From positions 1 to 17,068 of the forward strand of contig DAOUET010000149.1 of assembly GCA_034430155.1 (NCBI GenBank): a DNA stretch of 17,068 nt. Reading direction: 5' to 3'. Position 1 is the first letter of the stretch; each line of letters begins with the position of its first letter. Made by a program: the position numbers and the translations under genes. Shown piece by piece: positions 7,711 to 15,565 of this stretch. This DNA is from DAOUET01 sp034430155 (GTDB lineage: Bacteria > Chloroflexota > Anaerolineae > Anaerolineales > UBA4823). Below the pieces are notes generated by a model. That model was not told the DNA's origin, did no database searches, and was given only the letters and a program-made list of their open reading frames with translations.

Positions 7711-8370
7711 TTAGGTTTCCGATTCTAGCAGTGCAAAGGCTCGCACTGGGAAAGTGCTGAAATTCAGGACTTTTATTGGCACTGCAAATAATTTAAAACC
7801 TGTTATTGGAACCTGCCCCAGATTGCAGAGGTGCTCGACGATGGGAATATCTTCGCCCAACAGGATGGAATGTGCCGGCCTGTAACCATCAGCGGTATCA
7901 TCGATATTAAGTGAATCAATGCCCACTAGAGTAACCCCGGCGTTTGCCAGATATTCGGCAGCCTGGCGGGTTAGGAAGGGATGATCGCTGAAATATTGCT
8001 CGGTTTCCCAATGCACCTCCCAACCGGTATGCACCAGTACCGCCTTACCTTGCAGGTCGAGACCCTTAAACACTTGCCAGTCAATTGCCCGTCTGGTTCG
8101 ATCGGTAGATCGAACCACCACGCCATCCAGGTTCGCCAGAGAGGTCAACGGTAATTGCGAAAGATCTTTTCCCTGACTCTAGCGGTGGAAAGGGCTGTCC
8201 AGGTACGTTCCGGTGTTGGCGACCATCTCGATCTTGCCAATGTGGAATTCGGTCCCACCGGTGTAATGGCTGCGAGATTCTTCCCGGCTCATGTGGACTG
8301 TGATGACAGGCCCTGGTAATCCAGGATAGGTGATCAACCCGTTTTTTATGGTATGGCTCAAGTCAATCAT
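7711..8370 (-). pseudogene. Cyclase family (kynurenine formamidase-like) hydrolase interrupted by an in-frame TAG
   Basis: The frame from the ATG at 8368-8370 to the TAA at 7711 reads continuously as a cyclase-family (PF04199-type) metal-dependent hydrolase of about 219 codons, a normal length. The sole break is codon 64, TAG at 8179-8181. The N-terminal part reads MIDLSHTI ... ANTGTYLDSPFHR, the family's metal-site region. The text resumes in the same frame as SQGKDLSQLPL, where relatives typically have Y-x-x-G-x-D-L, so TAG replaces a probable Tyr codon. The later part keeps LVHTGW and VGIDSLNIDD. Compared with the classic HxGTHxDxPxH signature, the first His is Asn and the second Tyr, as in a known sub-branch. 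It may be a pseudogene, a read-through gene or a sequencing error. No ribosome site is evident before the ATG. Confidence 0.8.
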
Positions 8371-8461
8371 CTAGTACTTGGGTCGCTCCATTAAAAATCC
8401 TTCTCTCGATAATATGACGTTTTCTTTCCGATCCGCGGTTTCGCCTGGGGAGCGGAATATC

Positions 8462-9163
8462 TCAGCCTTTATGCAAGCGCGCGACCAAGGAAGGGATTTC
8501 TCCAAGATGCTCAATTTGGTAATAGGAATGCTCATCAGAGGGCTGGCCATCGGCGTTTTCATGCTCCCAGGTCAAATTATAGGGGATATAAATGGCTTTT
8601 CCACCCAGAGCAATCACCGGCAGGATGTCAGACCTCAGGGAATTGCCCACCATCAGGAACCGGGCGGGAGGTATCTGGTACCGGTCCAATAACCTCTGGT
8701 AGCTCTGGCTGTCTTTTTCGCTTAGGATTTCGATGTATTTAAAATACTCTCCCAAGCCAGAACGCTTGATTTTCCGCTGTTGGTCCAGTAAGTCTCCTTT
8801 GGTGATCAACATCAGATCATATTGGGAGGAAAGGGTCTCTACAACCTCAAGAGCGCCATCAAGCAGGTGAACCTCCGCTCCGAGCATCTCTTTAAGCGCT
8901 TGTAGAATTTGCTGGATGTCCTTACCAGAAATGCGACCATCACTTAGCTCTATGGCGGTTTCAATCATGGATAGCCCAAAGGATTTGATACCGTACCCGT
9001 AGTAATCCAGGTTGCGCATCTCGGTATCGTATAGTTTCTGATCAATTTCCTGACGATCGCAATAAGCCTGCAGCAGGCTTCGGAGTCGTTCCTGCGCCCG
9101 GGCGTACAGATCTTCATTTTTCCAAAGGGTGTCGTCGGCGTCGAAAGCAATTAAATCAAACAT
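8462..9163 (-). CDS. HAD-superfamily hydrolase
   Basis: A 233-residue cytoplasmic phosphatase-like protein with all four HAD motifs: motif I D8-A-D10-D-T (nucleophile and acid/base), motif II T121 in LITKG, motif III K150 and motif IV GNSLRSD (173-179), which supplies metal ligands. A helical cap domain lies between motifs I and II (about residues 15-100), as in type C1 enzymes such as phosphoglycolate phosphatase or haloacid dehalogenase. The substrate cannot be inferred. GGCGGG lies about 10 bases before the ATG, a weak ribosome site. The interrupted cyclase gene follows after 91 bases in the same direction. Confidence 0.88.
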   Translation of the reverse strand: MFDLIAFDADDTLWKNEDLYARAQERLRSLLQAYCDRQEIDQKLYDTEMRNLDYYGYGIKSFGLSMIETAIELSDGRISGKDIQQILQALKEMLGAEVHLLDGALEVVETLSSQYDLMLITKGDLLDQQRKIKRSGLGEYFKYIEILSEKDSQSYQRLLDRYQIPPARFLMVGNSLRSDILPVIALGGKAIYIPYNLTWEHENADGQPSDEHSYYQIEHLGEIPSLVARLHKG

Positions 9164-9322
9164 GCTGATATATCCCGCCTCGATCTGGGGACATGATAAG
9201 ACTCAACCAGGACACTGGGGTTTATTTACCTGCTCTGAAAGCCGCTCCCGAACCGCCGTTTTGATCTGGTGATTGGTTAAACCAAACCTAGGGAGATCCG
9301 GCCGGTCCAGCCGATGGGACTA

Positions 9323-10720
9323 TCATTTTGGATGAGCGCCCTGCTCCTGGTCTGGTAAATCTGCAAATCCATCCAGTATGCGGGCGATGTGACGGGCGGC
9401 ATTGAGAAAATCGACCAAACGGACGTGCTCGTCAGGGGCGTGGGTCTTGTTGCTCCCATAGCCCACCCCAGCTGTGACCACAGGGATATCGCCAAGTGGT
9501 TTGGCAAAAGCATAAACCGGGCTGCTGCCTCCTGATAACGGTTCCAAAAGGGCGGGTTTCAGGTAAACCTGCTCTCCTGTACGGGAGGTAAGTTCCACCA
9601 GCGGATTATCGGTTGAAGTCTTGGCCGGCCACATGGCTCCCAGGCGGGTAAGCTGAATGTCAGCAAAACCGTGCTGGTCTAAATGGGCGCGCAATTTACC
9701 GAAGATATCGTCCGGGTCCTGGTCGGGGACCAGGCGGAAGTCGATCTTGGCGGTGGCTTTGGCAGGGATGACCGTCTTTATGCCTCGTCCCTGGTAGCCG
9801 GCTGTCAATCCTTGAATGTTGCAGGTAGGCTCGAAGACTGCAAGGTTGATCTCTTTGCCGGACAAACCTGCGACAAAATCCTTAACCCCATAAGTCTGGC
9901 GCGCCCAATCTTCATAATCCGGCAGCGCCTCCAGCAGTTCCAGGTCACGTGGGGATGGGGGATGGGCATCCTCATAGAACCCAGGTATAAGAATGCGTCC
10001 ATCCGGTCCTTTGAGCACGGCTAGCGCCTGGTGCAATCGCCAGGCAGCATTCGGCAGGTAGTGAGCGCTGCCCGAATGAGCATCTGTCTTCATGGTTTCC
10101 GCGCTGAGCTCGACTGCCAAGATACCGCGCTTGCCCAGCACGATGTCAGGCCTGCCGTGCGGGTCTACGCTACCTTCCTCCCAGATAGCTCCCTGGCATT
10201 GCAGCAATTCCAGATGTTCGCGCACAAATTGGGCAATATGCGGACTGCTAATCTCCTCTTCGCCTTCCACTATGAAGGTCACACCGCATGGGAGCATGCC
10301 TTCATGGACCGAGCGCACAGCCTCGACCGCGGCTATACGAGCCATCAACTCGCCCTTGTCATCTTTTGCCCCCCGAGCGAAAAGGGCGCCATCGCGCAGG
10401 CTGGGTTCAAAGGGTGGGGTAGTCCATAGATCGAGTGGTTCGGGTGGCTGGACATCATAGTGATTGTAGAAAAGTAAGCGGCGTTTCGAAAGCCCTTCAG
10501 CTCGTCCAATGATGATGGGATTGCCTGTGGTTGGAAAGAGCTGGACCTTGAAACCGTGTTGCTGCAAAGTTTGGGCTACTAACGCGGCGCATTCCTTGAC
10601 GCCTTCGCCGCTGGCGGAGACGCTGGGTTGAGCGCATAGCCTGGAGGTTTCGGATATGAAGTCCTCCAACTTTTCCTTTAGAAATTCATCGATACGAACA
10701 AGATGGTCGCTTGTGCTCAT
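9323..10720 (-). CDS. M20-family metallopeptidase (dipeptidase)
   Basis: A 465-residue enzyme of typical M20 length. The di-zinc site is complete: H87 and D89 in NHYDVQPPEP, D120 in GAKDDKG, the catalytic/ligand glutamates in EGEEEIS (152-158), and H427 in THAPDE near the C-terminus. The TDAHSG motif marks the start of the dimerisation domain. M20 enzymes of this type (carnosinase/PepV-like) hydrolyse dipeptides or related N-acyl amino acids in the cytoplasm. The ATG at 10718-10720 is preferred because AAAGGA lies 5-6 bases upstream; 33 further in-frame codons upstream lack family similarity. A 6-bp inverted repeat (GGATCA/TGATCC, 10813-10829) lies upstream. The HAD gene follows after 159 bases. 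Confidence 0.92.
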   Translation of the reverse strand: MSTSDHLVRIDEFLKEKLEDFISETSRLCAQPSVSASGEGVKECAALVAQTLQQHGFKVQLFPTTGNPIIIGRAEGLSKRRLLFYNHYDVQPPEPLDLWTTPPFEPSLRDGALFARGAKDDKGELMARIAAVEAVRSVHEGMLPCGVTFIVEGEEEISSPHIAQFVREHLELLQCQGAIWEEGSVDPHGRPDIVLGKRGILAVELSAETMKTDAHSGSAHYLPNAAWRLHQALAVLKGPDGRILIPGFYEDAHPPSPRDLELLEALPDYEDWARQTYGVKDFVAGLSGKEINLAVFEPTCNIQGLTAGYQGRGIKTVIPAKATAKIDFRLVPDQDPDDIFGKLRAHLDQHGFADIQLTRLGAMWPAKTSTDNPLVELTSRTGEQVYLKPALLEPLSGGSSPVYAFAKPLGDIPVVTAGVGYGSNKTHAPDEHVRLVDFLNAARHIARILDGFADLPDQEQGAHPK

Positions 10721-10860
10721 GAGGTCCTTTCCTGAGGGTTTTGACAGGTCTGAATTCCAGGAGAAATGATCAACTTCCTGAGATTCCTTAACGCTTCCAG
10801 GTTCTGATAACAGGATCAAGGGATGATCCGGAACATAATTTTTGAAACTGAAATCTGAGC

Positions 10861-11415
10861 TTAAGGATGCAAAAGGTACAGAACCAAGTGCTTCAAAGGG
10901 GTTTGCCCCATGGTTTCAAATCCGGCATTTTGTGCCAGGCGTCCAACCTGCCCTTCTTCCAACCTGTGTTCTAGAGCTGGACCGGGTTCTTCTTGCTGGT
11001 AAAGCCATTCGAGCACCGCGACTCTCATCCTGGCCAGGCGGTGAGCTTCCTGGAGCGCGAGGGAGGCATCATCGGTCTCATGCAGCACCAGACCCAAGAA
11101 TACCAGATCGAAAGCCTGATCAGGGAAGGGTATCGCTTCTGCCGGAGCAGTCTGAAAGCGCCCTTCAGGGACATAACCCTGAGCAACCGCGATCATCTCG
11201 GGGTTAACGTCTACACCAGTCACTTTCAGACCACGCCCTGCGAAGGCTTCCGCAAACAATCCGCTGCCAGTGCCCACGTCCAGCACTTTTTTGAGGTTCA
11301 AACCCTCCAGGCATAAATCGACGACCCTCTTAACCTCCAGCAGCTCGATTCGCTCCGGAGAGCGCAGTACTTTAATGTCTCGATTAAACCGGCGTTCGTG
11401 TATGTCCATACCCAA
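10861..11415 (-). CDS. Class I SAM-dependent methyltransferase (Methyltransf_11 type)
   Basis: A 184-residue protein, slightly short for the family. KVLDVGTGSG (43-52) is the SAM-binding loop, D69 in VTGVDV binds the ribose, and AEAIPFPDQAFDLVF (92-106) is the usual motif II/III region of ubiquinone/menaquinone-like methyltransferases. The substrate is unknown. The first codon is probably TTG at 11415, because AAAGGA lies 7 bases upstream; an ATG two codons later (11407-11409) would be 13 bases from it. The M20 gene follows after 140 bases. Confidence 0.82.
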   Translation of the reverse strand: MGMDIHERRFNRDIKVLRSPERIELLEVKRVVDLCLEGLNLKKVLDVGTGSGLFAEAFAGRGLKVTGVDVNPEMIAVAQGYVPEGRFQTAPAEAIPFPDQAFDLVFLGLVLHETDDASLALQEAHRLARMRVAVLEWLYQQEEPGPALEHRLEEGQVGRLAQNAGFETMGQTPLKHLVLYLLHP

Positions 11416-11477
11416 GATTATTTCCTTTCATGACGGGAGCTGGTCTGTTAATTACTGAAGGGATATGACCGGCCTGG

Positions 11478-11615
11478 TTACTCCAAGGCTTCCTGGAATT
11501 TTTCTACGGCTTGGCTGGTATCCTCCAGGTTCTCGAAGGGAGGTAATCCTAACCTAGGGGAGATGCGCTGCGACTGCCAATGATTCGTCTGAATTCGAGA
11601 ACAGTTGCCTCCCAT
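11478..11615 (-). CDS. Possible small protein of 45 residues (or 58 if coupled to the upstream gene)
   Basis: The frame reads MGGNCSRIQTNHWQS, then PRLGLPPFENL and a helix-like EDTSQAVEKFQEALE end, which looks like the C-terminus of a real protein. A TTG at 11652-11654 in the same frame overlaps the TGA of the 220-residue gene, so the protein could be made by translational coupling as 58 residues. The ATG at 11613-11615 has only a poorly spaced AAGG. A related text (H-x ... PRFGL) occurs without a start at 9203-9319. It could be a small gene, the tail of a decayed gene or chance. I do not recognise it. Confidence 0.3.
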   Translation of the reverse strand: MGGNCSRIQTNHWQSQRISPRLGLPPFENLEDTSQAVEKFQEALE

Positions 11616-11650
11616 ATCCTTGCTGCCTGGCTGAGAGATTACCGTGGGGG

Positions 11651-12313
11651 TCAAACCAACTCTTCAAGGGATGGCAGCCATAAAGGCCAGAGTCTGGATT
11701 CATGGAGGGCTTCAATTTCTTCGTGGATAAAGTGGGTGAGCGGTAGAATCTCATCAACCTCTTTGTGGGGAAATTGCTCAAGTTTGTTCTTGAGTGCTTG
11801 AAGGCAGGCCATGTAAAGAGTCATCGGGTCAACGGCAATCAGGCGTCGTTCGTATTCCTCCGTTTTTGGCAGCCAGTCTGCCCGGCGTGCAGCCAGGATT
11901 ATCTGGATTTCCTCCACAAAACTCAACAGGGTTGGATCAGACGGTGTGATATCCAGAATGGGAGCGGGGGATTCCAGTAAACAAACCGTGGTATATACGC
12001 CTGAGGAGATCCGTAATTTTCCCCCAAAAGAGAAAGCCTCCACGGTTTTGCCATAGCGATCGATCAGAATAATCGGTCCTGAGCAAACCTGATAATCTAC
12101 CCCATAGGGCCATGGATGAAACAGGTCTAGAATGCCCAAATGCTCCTTACGTCTGGCGATCGTAAATTGGACTGTTTCCGGGTCGAAGTGTTTTAACGAA
12201 GGGCTCTGACGGAGTAGAACGCCCAAACGAGGGTAACCTGGCGCGTGAGGGTATCGTTTAGGTGAAAATATGTAGCCGAGCTCCCTCTCTGGGGTTTCAT
12301 TTTGCGTTATCAA
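11651..12313 (-). CDS. Unrecognised 220-residue protein
   Basis: The first codon is TTG at 12311-12313, strongly supported by GGGGAG exactly 7 bases upstream. The protein is soluble, without signal peptide, membrane segment or clear cofactor motif. Residues about 60-85 are rich in aromatic residues, prolines and glycines (LDLFHPWPYGVDYQVCSGP), then a beta-rich stretch (IILIDRYGKTVEAFSFGGKLRISSGVYTT) is followed by a helical C-terminal half with many Glu/Leu. I cannot name a family or activity. It lies downstream of dodecin after 245 bases and upstream of the methyltransferase gene. Confidence 0.7.
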   Translation of the reverse strand: MITQNETPERELGYIFSPKRYPHAPGYPRLGVLLRQSPSLKHFDPETVQFTIARRKEHLGILDLFHPWPYGVDYQVCSGPIILIDRYGKTVEAFSFGGKLRISSGVYTTVCLLESPAPILDITPSDPTLLSFVEEIQIILAARRADWLPKTEEYERRLIAVDPMTLYMACLQALKNKLEQFPHKEVDEILPLTHFIHEEIEALHESRLWPLWLPSLEELV

Positions 12314-12504
12314 ATTTATTCTCCCCGATGGCGAGTTCCCCCCTGATCGAGATGGATGCCTTCGAAAATTGGATCCAGAGCAAGAATACTCAGCCTGCTT
12401 GGGCAGATGGCAGGATTTCGCCCTCGATGGGGTGAAGACTCCTACCTGCCCGGCTCAATCAGGGCCTGGCTAAAAGCCAACCGATCCTTGAAGGTTAAAA
12501 CTTT

Positions 12505-12531
12505 AGATCGTTACCAGTTGGTGTGCGATCT
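12505..12531 (-). terminator. Possible weak terminator after the dodecin gene
   Basis: On the minus strand AGATCG pairs with CGATCT and an inner ACC pairs with GGT around AACT, followed by AAAGTTTTAA. The stem is only 6 bp and the T-run short, so the call is tentative. It lies 28 bases beyond the dodecin stop. Confidence 0.35.
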
Positions 12532-12558
12532 TATTACTATGACGGCGTGAACCGGGAG

Positions 12559-12774
12559 TTATGCCTCATCCTTGTATTTGAAGGATACTTTGACCTTTGC
12601 GCGGTAAGCGCGCACCTGGCCATTTTCGATCTGCACATCCATCTGAACTATTTCGGCGATGCGCAGGTCGTGCAGACTCTTTGCAGCTGTCTCTACAGCA
12701 GCTGCAGCTGCTTTTTCCCATGACTCGCTGCTGGTTCCAACCAGCTCGATCACTTTATAAACACTGTTGCTCAT
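12559..12774 (-). CDS. Dodecin, flavin-binding storage/buffer protein
   Basis: A 71-residue protein that matches dodecin along its whole length: VYKVIELVGTSSESWEKAAAAAV at the N-terminus, W20 as the aromatic residue that stacks on the flavin, Q45 in IVQMDVQIENGQ, and the final beta strand VKVSFKYK. Dodecins assemble as hollow 12-mers that hold FMN, FAD or riboflavin in stacked pairs, buffering free flavin in the cytoplasm. AAAGGAG lies 6 bases before the ATG. A TATAAT at 12852-12857 (minus strand) suggests its own promoter. Confidence 0.95.
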   Translation of the reverse strand: MSNSVYKVIELVGTSSESWEKAAAAAVETAAKSLHDLRIAEIVQMDVQIENGQVRAYRAKVKVSFKYKDEA

Positions 12775-12851
12775 AATCTTCTCCTTTTAGCCGGGTAAGG
12801 CCTCAGCGCTTACCCAACCATTCTTTATTTTTAATATGTCTGACCGGTTAC

Positions 12852-12857
12852 ATTATA
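12852..12857 (-). promoter_or_regulatory. -10 element of the dodecin gene
   Basis: A perfect TATAAT on the minus strand in an AT-rich stretch, 77 bases before the ATG. No good -35 is seen at 16-18 bases. Confidence 0.35.
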
Positions 12858-12932
12858 ACCTTATTCAATTTCGATTGCTTATTTTCCCAGATGAGTAGGT
12901 GCTGGTATTCACTCTCAGATCCAGGCAGCTAA

Positions 12933-13943
12933 CTAACGGCTGGCCTCAGCCATTAGTGCCTGAATCTCTAATGGTTCCCCTTTCTGCGGATCGCGTTCGA
13001 GAGAGAGGGCGCCTTCGTTGCATTGAGAGATGCACACACCACAACCCATGCAAGCGCAGGTGTCCACCACTGCTACGCCATCTACCATTGAAAGTGCCTG
13101 GAACTGGCAGGTCTCAGCGCAGGTCCCGCATCCGATGCACAACTCATGATCGACGTGACTGATATATCCGGAGGAAGCCAACATGGGAGTGCCGTGGCGG
13201 TGGGCATGCATGGCTCCACAACAGCACGCGCAACAATTACAGATGGCATAAAAGCGCCCCAACATGGCGTCTTTGAAAAAAGCGTGGTGGACATGCCCGC
13301 GCTCATTTTCGGCCTGGAGGATTTCTACCGCCTGGTCTGGTGAGATCCTGCGAGATCGTTTGGGATGGTGTTCGTAGACGAAACTGGCGAATGGTTCTCC
13401 AATCACCAGGCAGACATCCAAAGGCAGGCAAGGATTAGGGCGGGAGGAACGGCAGGGGCAATCCAAAACGACGATATGGTCGGGATTCTTGATGATGATG
13501 TCTCGGGCGCGGGTATAGGGAATCACCTGTTCCAGATCGGTCAGGCGGATTTCCTTACCAATGGTGACCAGCTGTCTGGCAGCTGAGAATGGAACCACCT
13601 TGCCATGGTAGCTGTCGGCAAAGGTTACTTCGTTTGGATCCCTGCGGGGCAGATCAGCCGGAGCACCTACGGTGAGGCTTTCACCAAGGTCTTGATGGGA
13701 TGACTTGTTAGGGGATAACCCATTGAAGAAATTAAGAACGGCTCCAAACGTTTTCGCCAGGGGATGCTCTCCAGTGCCAATGCCGATATAGAGGTAAGGC
13801 CAGCGTCCGTAAACGTATCCATGCAGCCAATCGAAGAGGGTATATCCTGGTGTGCTTAGCCCTTCCTTAAAAAAAGACCAGCTGGAGGGTTGGATGAGGC
13901 CTTTTTTACCCTTGGGTTTGATTTGGTTCATGATGTCTGCCAT
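12933..13943 (-). CDS. Cysteine-rich 4Fe-4S protein with a C-terminal bacterial ferredoxin domain
   Basis: A 336-residue protein with 19 cysteines. The C-terminus holds two classic 4Fe-4S sites, C269/C272/C275/C279 (CIGCGTCAETC) and C298/C301/C304/C308 (CMGCGVCISQC). Before that lie CPC-x7-C-x5-C (162-178) and the dense CNCCACCC (235-242), which may carry a further cluster. The first 130 residues have no cysteine and include a hydrophobic, aromatic stretch (37-55) that does not form a clear membrane helix. It should carry electrons in an anaerobic pathway, but the partner is unknown. AGGTGA lies about 5 bases before the ATG, and a TATAAT at 13976-13981 is the likely -10. It lies 94 bases downstream of the lyase gene. 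Confidence 0.85.
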   Translation of the reverse strand: MADIMNQIKPKGKKGLIQPSSWSFFKEGLSTPGYTLFDWLHGYVYGRWPYLYIGIGTGEHPLAKTFGAVLNFFNGLSPNKSSHQDLGESLTVGAPADLPRRDPNEVTFADSYHGKVVPFSAARQLVTIGKEIRLTDLEQVIPYTRARDIIIKNPDHIVVLDCPCRSSRPNPCLPLDVCLVIGEPFASFVYEHHPKRSRRISPDQAVEILQAENERGHVHHAFFKDAMLGRFYAICNCCACCCGAMHAHRHGTPMLASSGYISHVDHELCIGCGTCAETCQFQALSMVDGVAVVDTCACMGCGVCISQCNEGALSLERDPQKGEPLEIQALMAEASR

Positions 13944-13975
13944 ACGCTCACCTGCTTATCTTGGGCGTGGATACC

Positions 13976-13981
13976 ATTATA
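13976..13981 (-). promoter_or_regulatory. -10 element of the iron-sulfur protein gene
   Basis: A perfect TATAAT on the minus strand, 32 bases before the ATG. The -35 at 17 bases (CAAAGA) is poor. If active, the gene can be expressed apart from the kinase-lyase pair. Confidence 0.4.
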
Positions 13982-14037
13982 TCGATCGTTCAGGTGTTTC
14001 TTTGACTAGATTATCAAGCATACTAACGCCAACTTGT

Positions 14038-15564
14038 TCAGACCTTATAAAGCAGGTCGATATACCTTTTGAGCATATCACTTACCACCCCTCTCAGGGG
14101 TAAATTGGCTGCCATGCCGTAAACCGGAGCCATGCCACCCTTTTCCTGAGGGTTGGCTTTGACGTATTCCACCGCATCTTTCAGGTCCATCACGAACCTT
14201 TCCGCGATGCCTGGCTGGGTATGCCGGAGGGTCACGCAGATATGGATGGCTGCTGGATGATGAAGACCATTCAAGGACCAGTTCTGGGTTGTCATATAAT
14301 CCATAATCCGGTAGATATCCAGATTCTCTGATGAGAAGGCGATCACCCAGAGTGGGTCTCCCAGGATGTGCAGATCTGGGATCTCTTCTATTCCCTTGCG
14401 GATTTGCGAGGCTGTGTCCAGAATTTTCATGGCGGCTTGCTGGTAACCCTCTTCCCCTATAGTGACGATGGCTGCCCAACAAGCCGCGCTCAAAGCGCCT
14501 GGTCGGCTGCCAGCGAAGGTCGGGGAGAAATATAGGCCGCCCGGCCATTCTGAGGTAGTGTAGTACTGGTACCGGCGCAATTCGAGAGTTCGGTAAAGCA
14601 CTACCGAAGTACCCTTAGCGGCGTAGCCATATTTGTGAGTATCGGCTGATATGGAGGTCACGCCCGGCAGCCTGAAATCATAAGGTGGGATATCGTAGCC
14701 CAGCTTTTCAGCCCAGGGAAGCAAGAATCCACCCAGGCATGCGTCCGTGTGGAAGCCAATGCTCCGTTGACGGGCTATCTCGGAAAGTGCCTTGATGGGG
14801 TCGACAATTCCGTGCGGGAAGCAGGGAGCGGAACCAACTATCACGATAGTGTTGTGGTTGATGGCTTTCTTAGTAGCCTCTAGATCTGCTCTGAAGTACT
14901 TATCTACCGGGATTTGTACTAATTTGATCTTGAAGTATTGGGAGGCCTTCTCGAAGGCCGCATGCGCGCTGGTGGGTACGATCATTTCCGGCTGGGTAAT
15001 GCCCTTCTTATCGCGAGCCCAATCCCGGTAGGTCTTCATGGCTAACAGGATGCTTTCTGTACCGCCAGAAGTCACCGTGCCACAGATTTCATCTCCGTCG
15101 TTGGATGCCGGACCCGCTGGTTGCGCCCCCAACATATGGGCGGTCATGGCGACGATCTCCGCCTCGAACTTGGTGGTACTGGGCCAGATATCGGAGTGTA
15201 GTGGATTGCTTTGGGAGTTGATGGCGTACACTTGGTTGAGGAAATCGATATGCCCTTCGTCGCCGTGGTAAACCGCGCCGGAGACAAAGCCATCTTTCCA
15301 GCGGGCGGCTTCACGTGCTTTCATGGCCTCCATCTCTTTGATGATCTCAACCCGGGCGAGGCCTTTTGCGGGGATCTGGCGGTAAGTGGGGAAATCACCC
15401 CGATAAGGTTTGAGCGACTCCTCCAGATCCCCCATGATGCTCTCGTATTCCCCTTCGATTTGTTTTTTCACCGCCGGTATCTTTTTCAAGTATTTCTCGA
15501 TTACCGCTACCATACCAGGGTTCAAACGCCCCAAATTCTTAGTCAAGAAATCCATCCAATCCAT
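14038..15564 (-). CDS. PLP-dependent lyase, sphingosine-1-phosphate lyase-like
   Basis: A 508-residue fold-type I PLP enzyme. TSGGTESI (165-172) binds the cofactor phosphate, H201 in TSAHAAFEKA should stack on the ring, FHTDACLGG (271-279) holds the Asp that contacts the pyridine nitrogen, and SADTHKYGYAAKG (306-318) holds the Schiff-base Lys311. The length and the positions of H201, K311 and K317 agree, as I recall them, with the Symbiobacterium S1P lyase. S1P lyases cleave phosphorylated sphingoid bases into a fatty aldehyde and phosphoethanolamine; related decarboxylases share part of the pattern. No membrane anchor is present, as usual for bacterial forms. The ATG comes one base after the FGGY kinase stop, with AGGA 9 bases upstream inside the kinase gene, so the two are coupled. 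The true substrate is open. Confidence 0.88.
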   Translation of the reverse strand: MDWMDFLTKNLGRLNPGMVAVIEKYLKKIPAVKKQIEGEYESIMGDLEESLKPYRGDFPTYRQIPAKGLARVEIIKEMEAMKAREAARWKDGFVSGAVYHGDEGHIDFLNQVYAINSQSNPLHSDIWPSTTKFEAEIVAMTAHMLGAQPAGPASNDGDEICGTVTSGGTESILLAMKTYRDWARDKKGITQPEMIVPTSAHAAFEKASQYFKIKLVQIPVDKYFRADLEATKKAINHNTIVIVGSAPCFPHGIVDPIKALSEIARQRSIGFHTDACLGGFLLPWAEKLGYDIPPYDFRLPGVTSISADTHKYGYAAKGTSVVLYRTLELRRYQYYTTSEWPGGLYFSPTFAGSRPGALSAACWAAIVTIGEEGYQQAAMKILDTASQIRKGIEEIPDLHILGDPLWVIAFSSENLDIYRIMDYMTTQNWSLNGLHHPAAIHICVTLRHTQPGIAERFVMDLKDAVEYVKANPQEKGGMAPVYGMAANLPLRGVVSDMLKRYIDLLYKV

Positions 15565-15565
15565 A

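Noticed and set aside
8179..8181. Pyrrolysine insertion at the TAG of the cyclase gene
   Set aside because: Cyclase-family hydrolases are not known to use pyrrolysine, the position normally has Tyr, and no pyl genes or suppressor tRNA are visible here. A nonsense change or sequencing error is simpler.
8371..8562. Minus-strand reading frame of 63 codons overlapping the end of the HAD gene
   Set aside because: It is mostly an out-of-frame reading of the well-supported HAD gene and lacks any protein signature.
12356..12550. Plus-strand reading frame of 64 codons between dodecin and the 220-residue gene
   Set aside because: No ribosome site, no family pattern, and it opposes the direction of both neighbours; it also runs over the possible dodecin terminator.
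14087..14101. GC-rich hairpin ACCCCT-CTC-AGGGGT
   Set aside because: It lies inside the lyase coding region and is not followed by a T-run, so it is most likely a chance result of codon choice.
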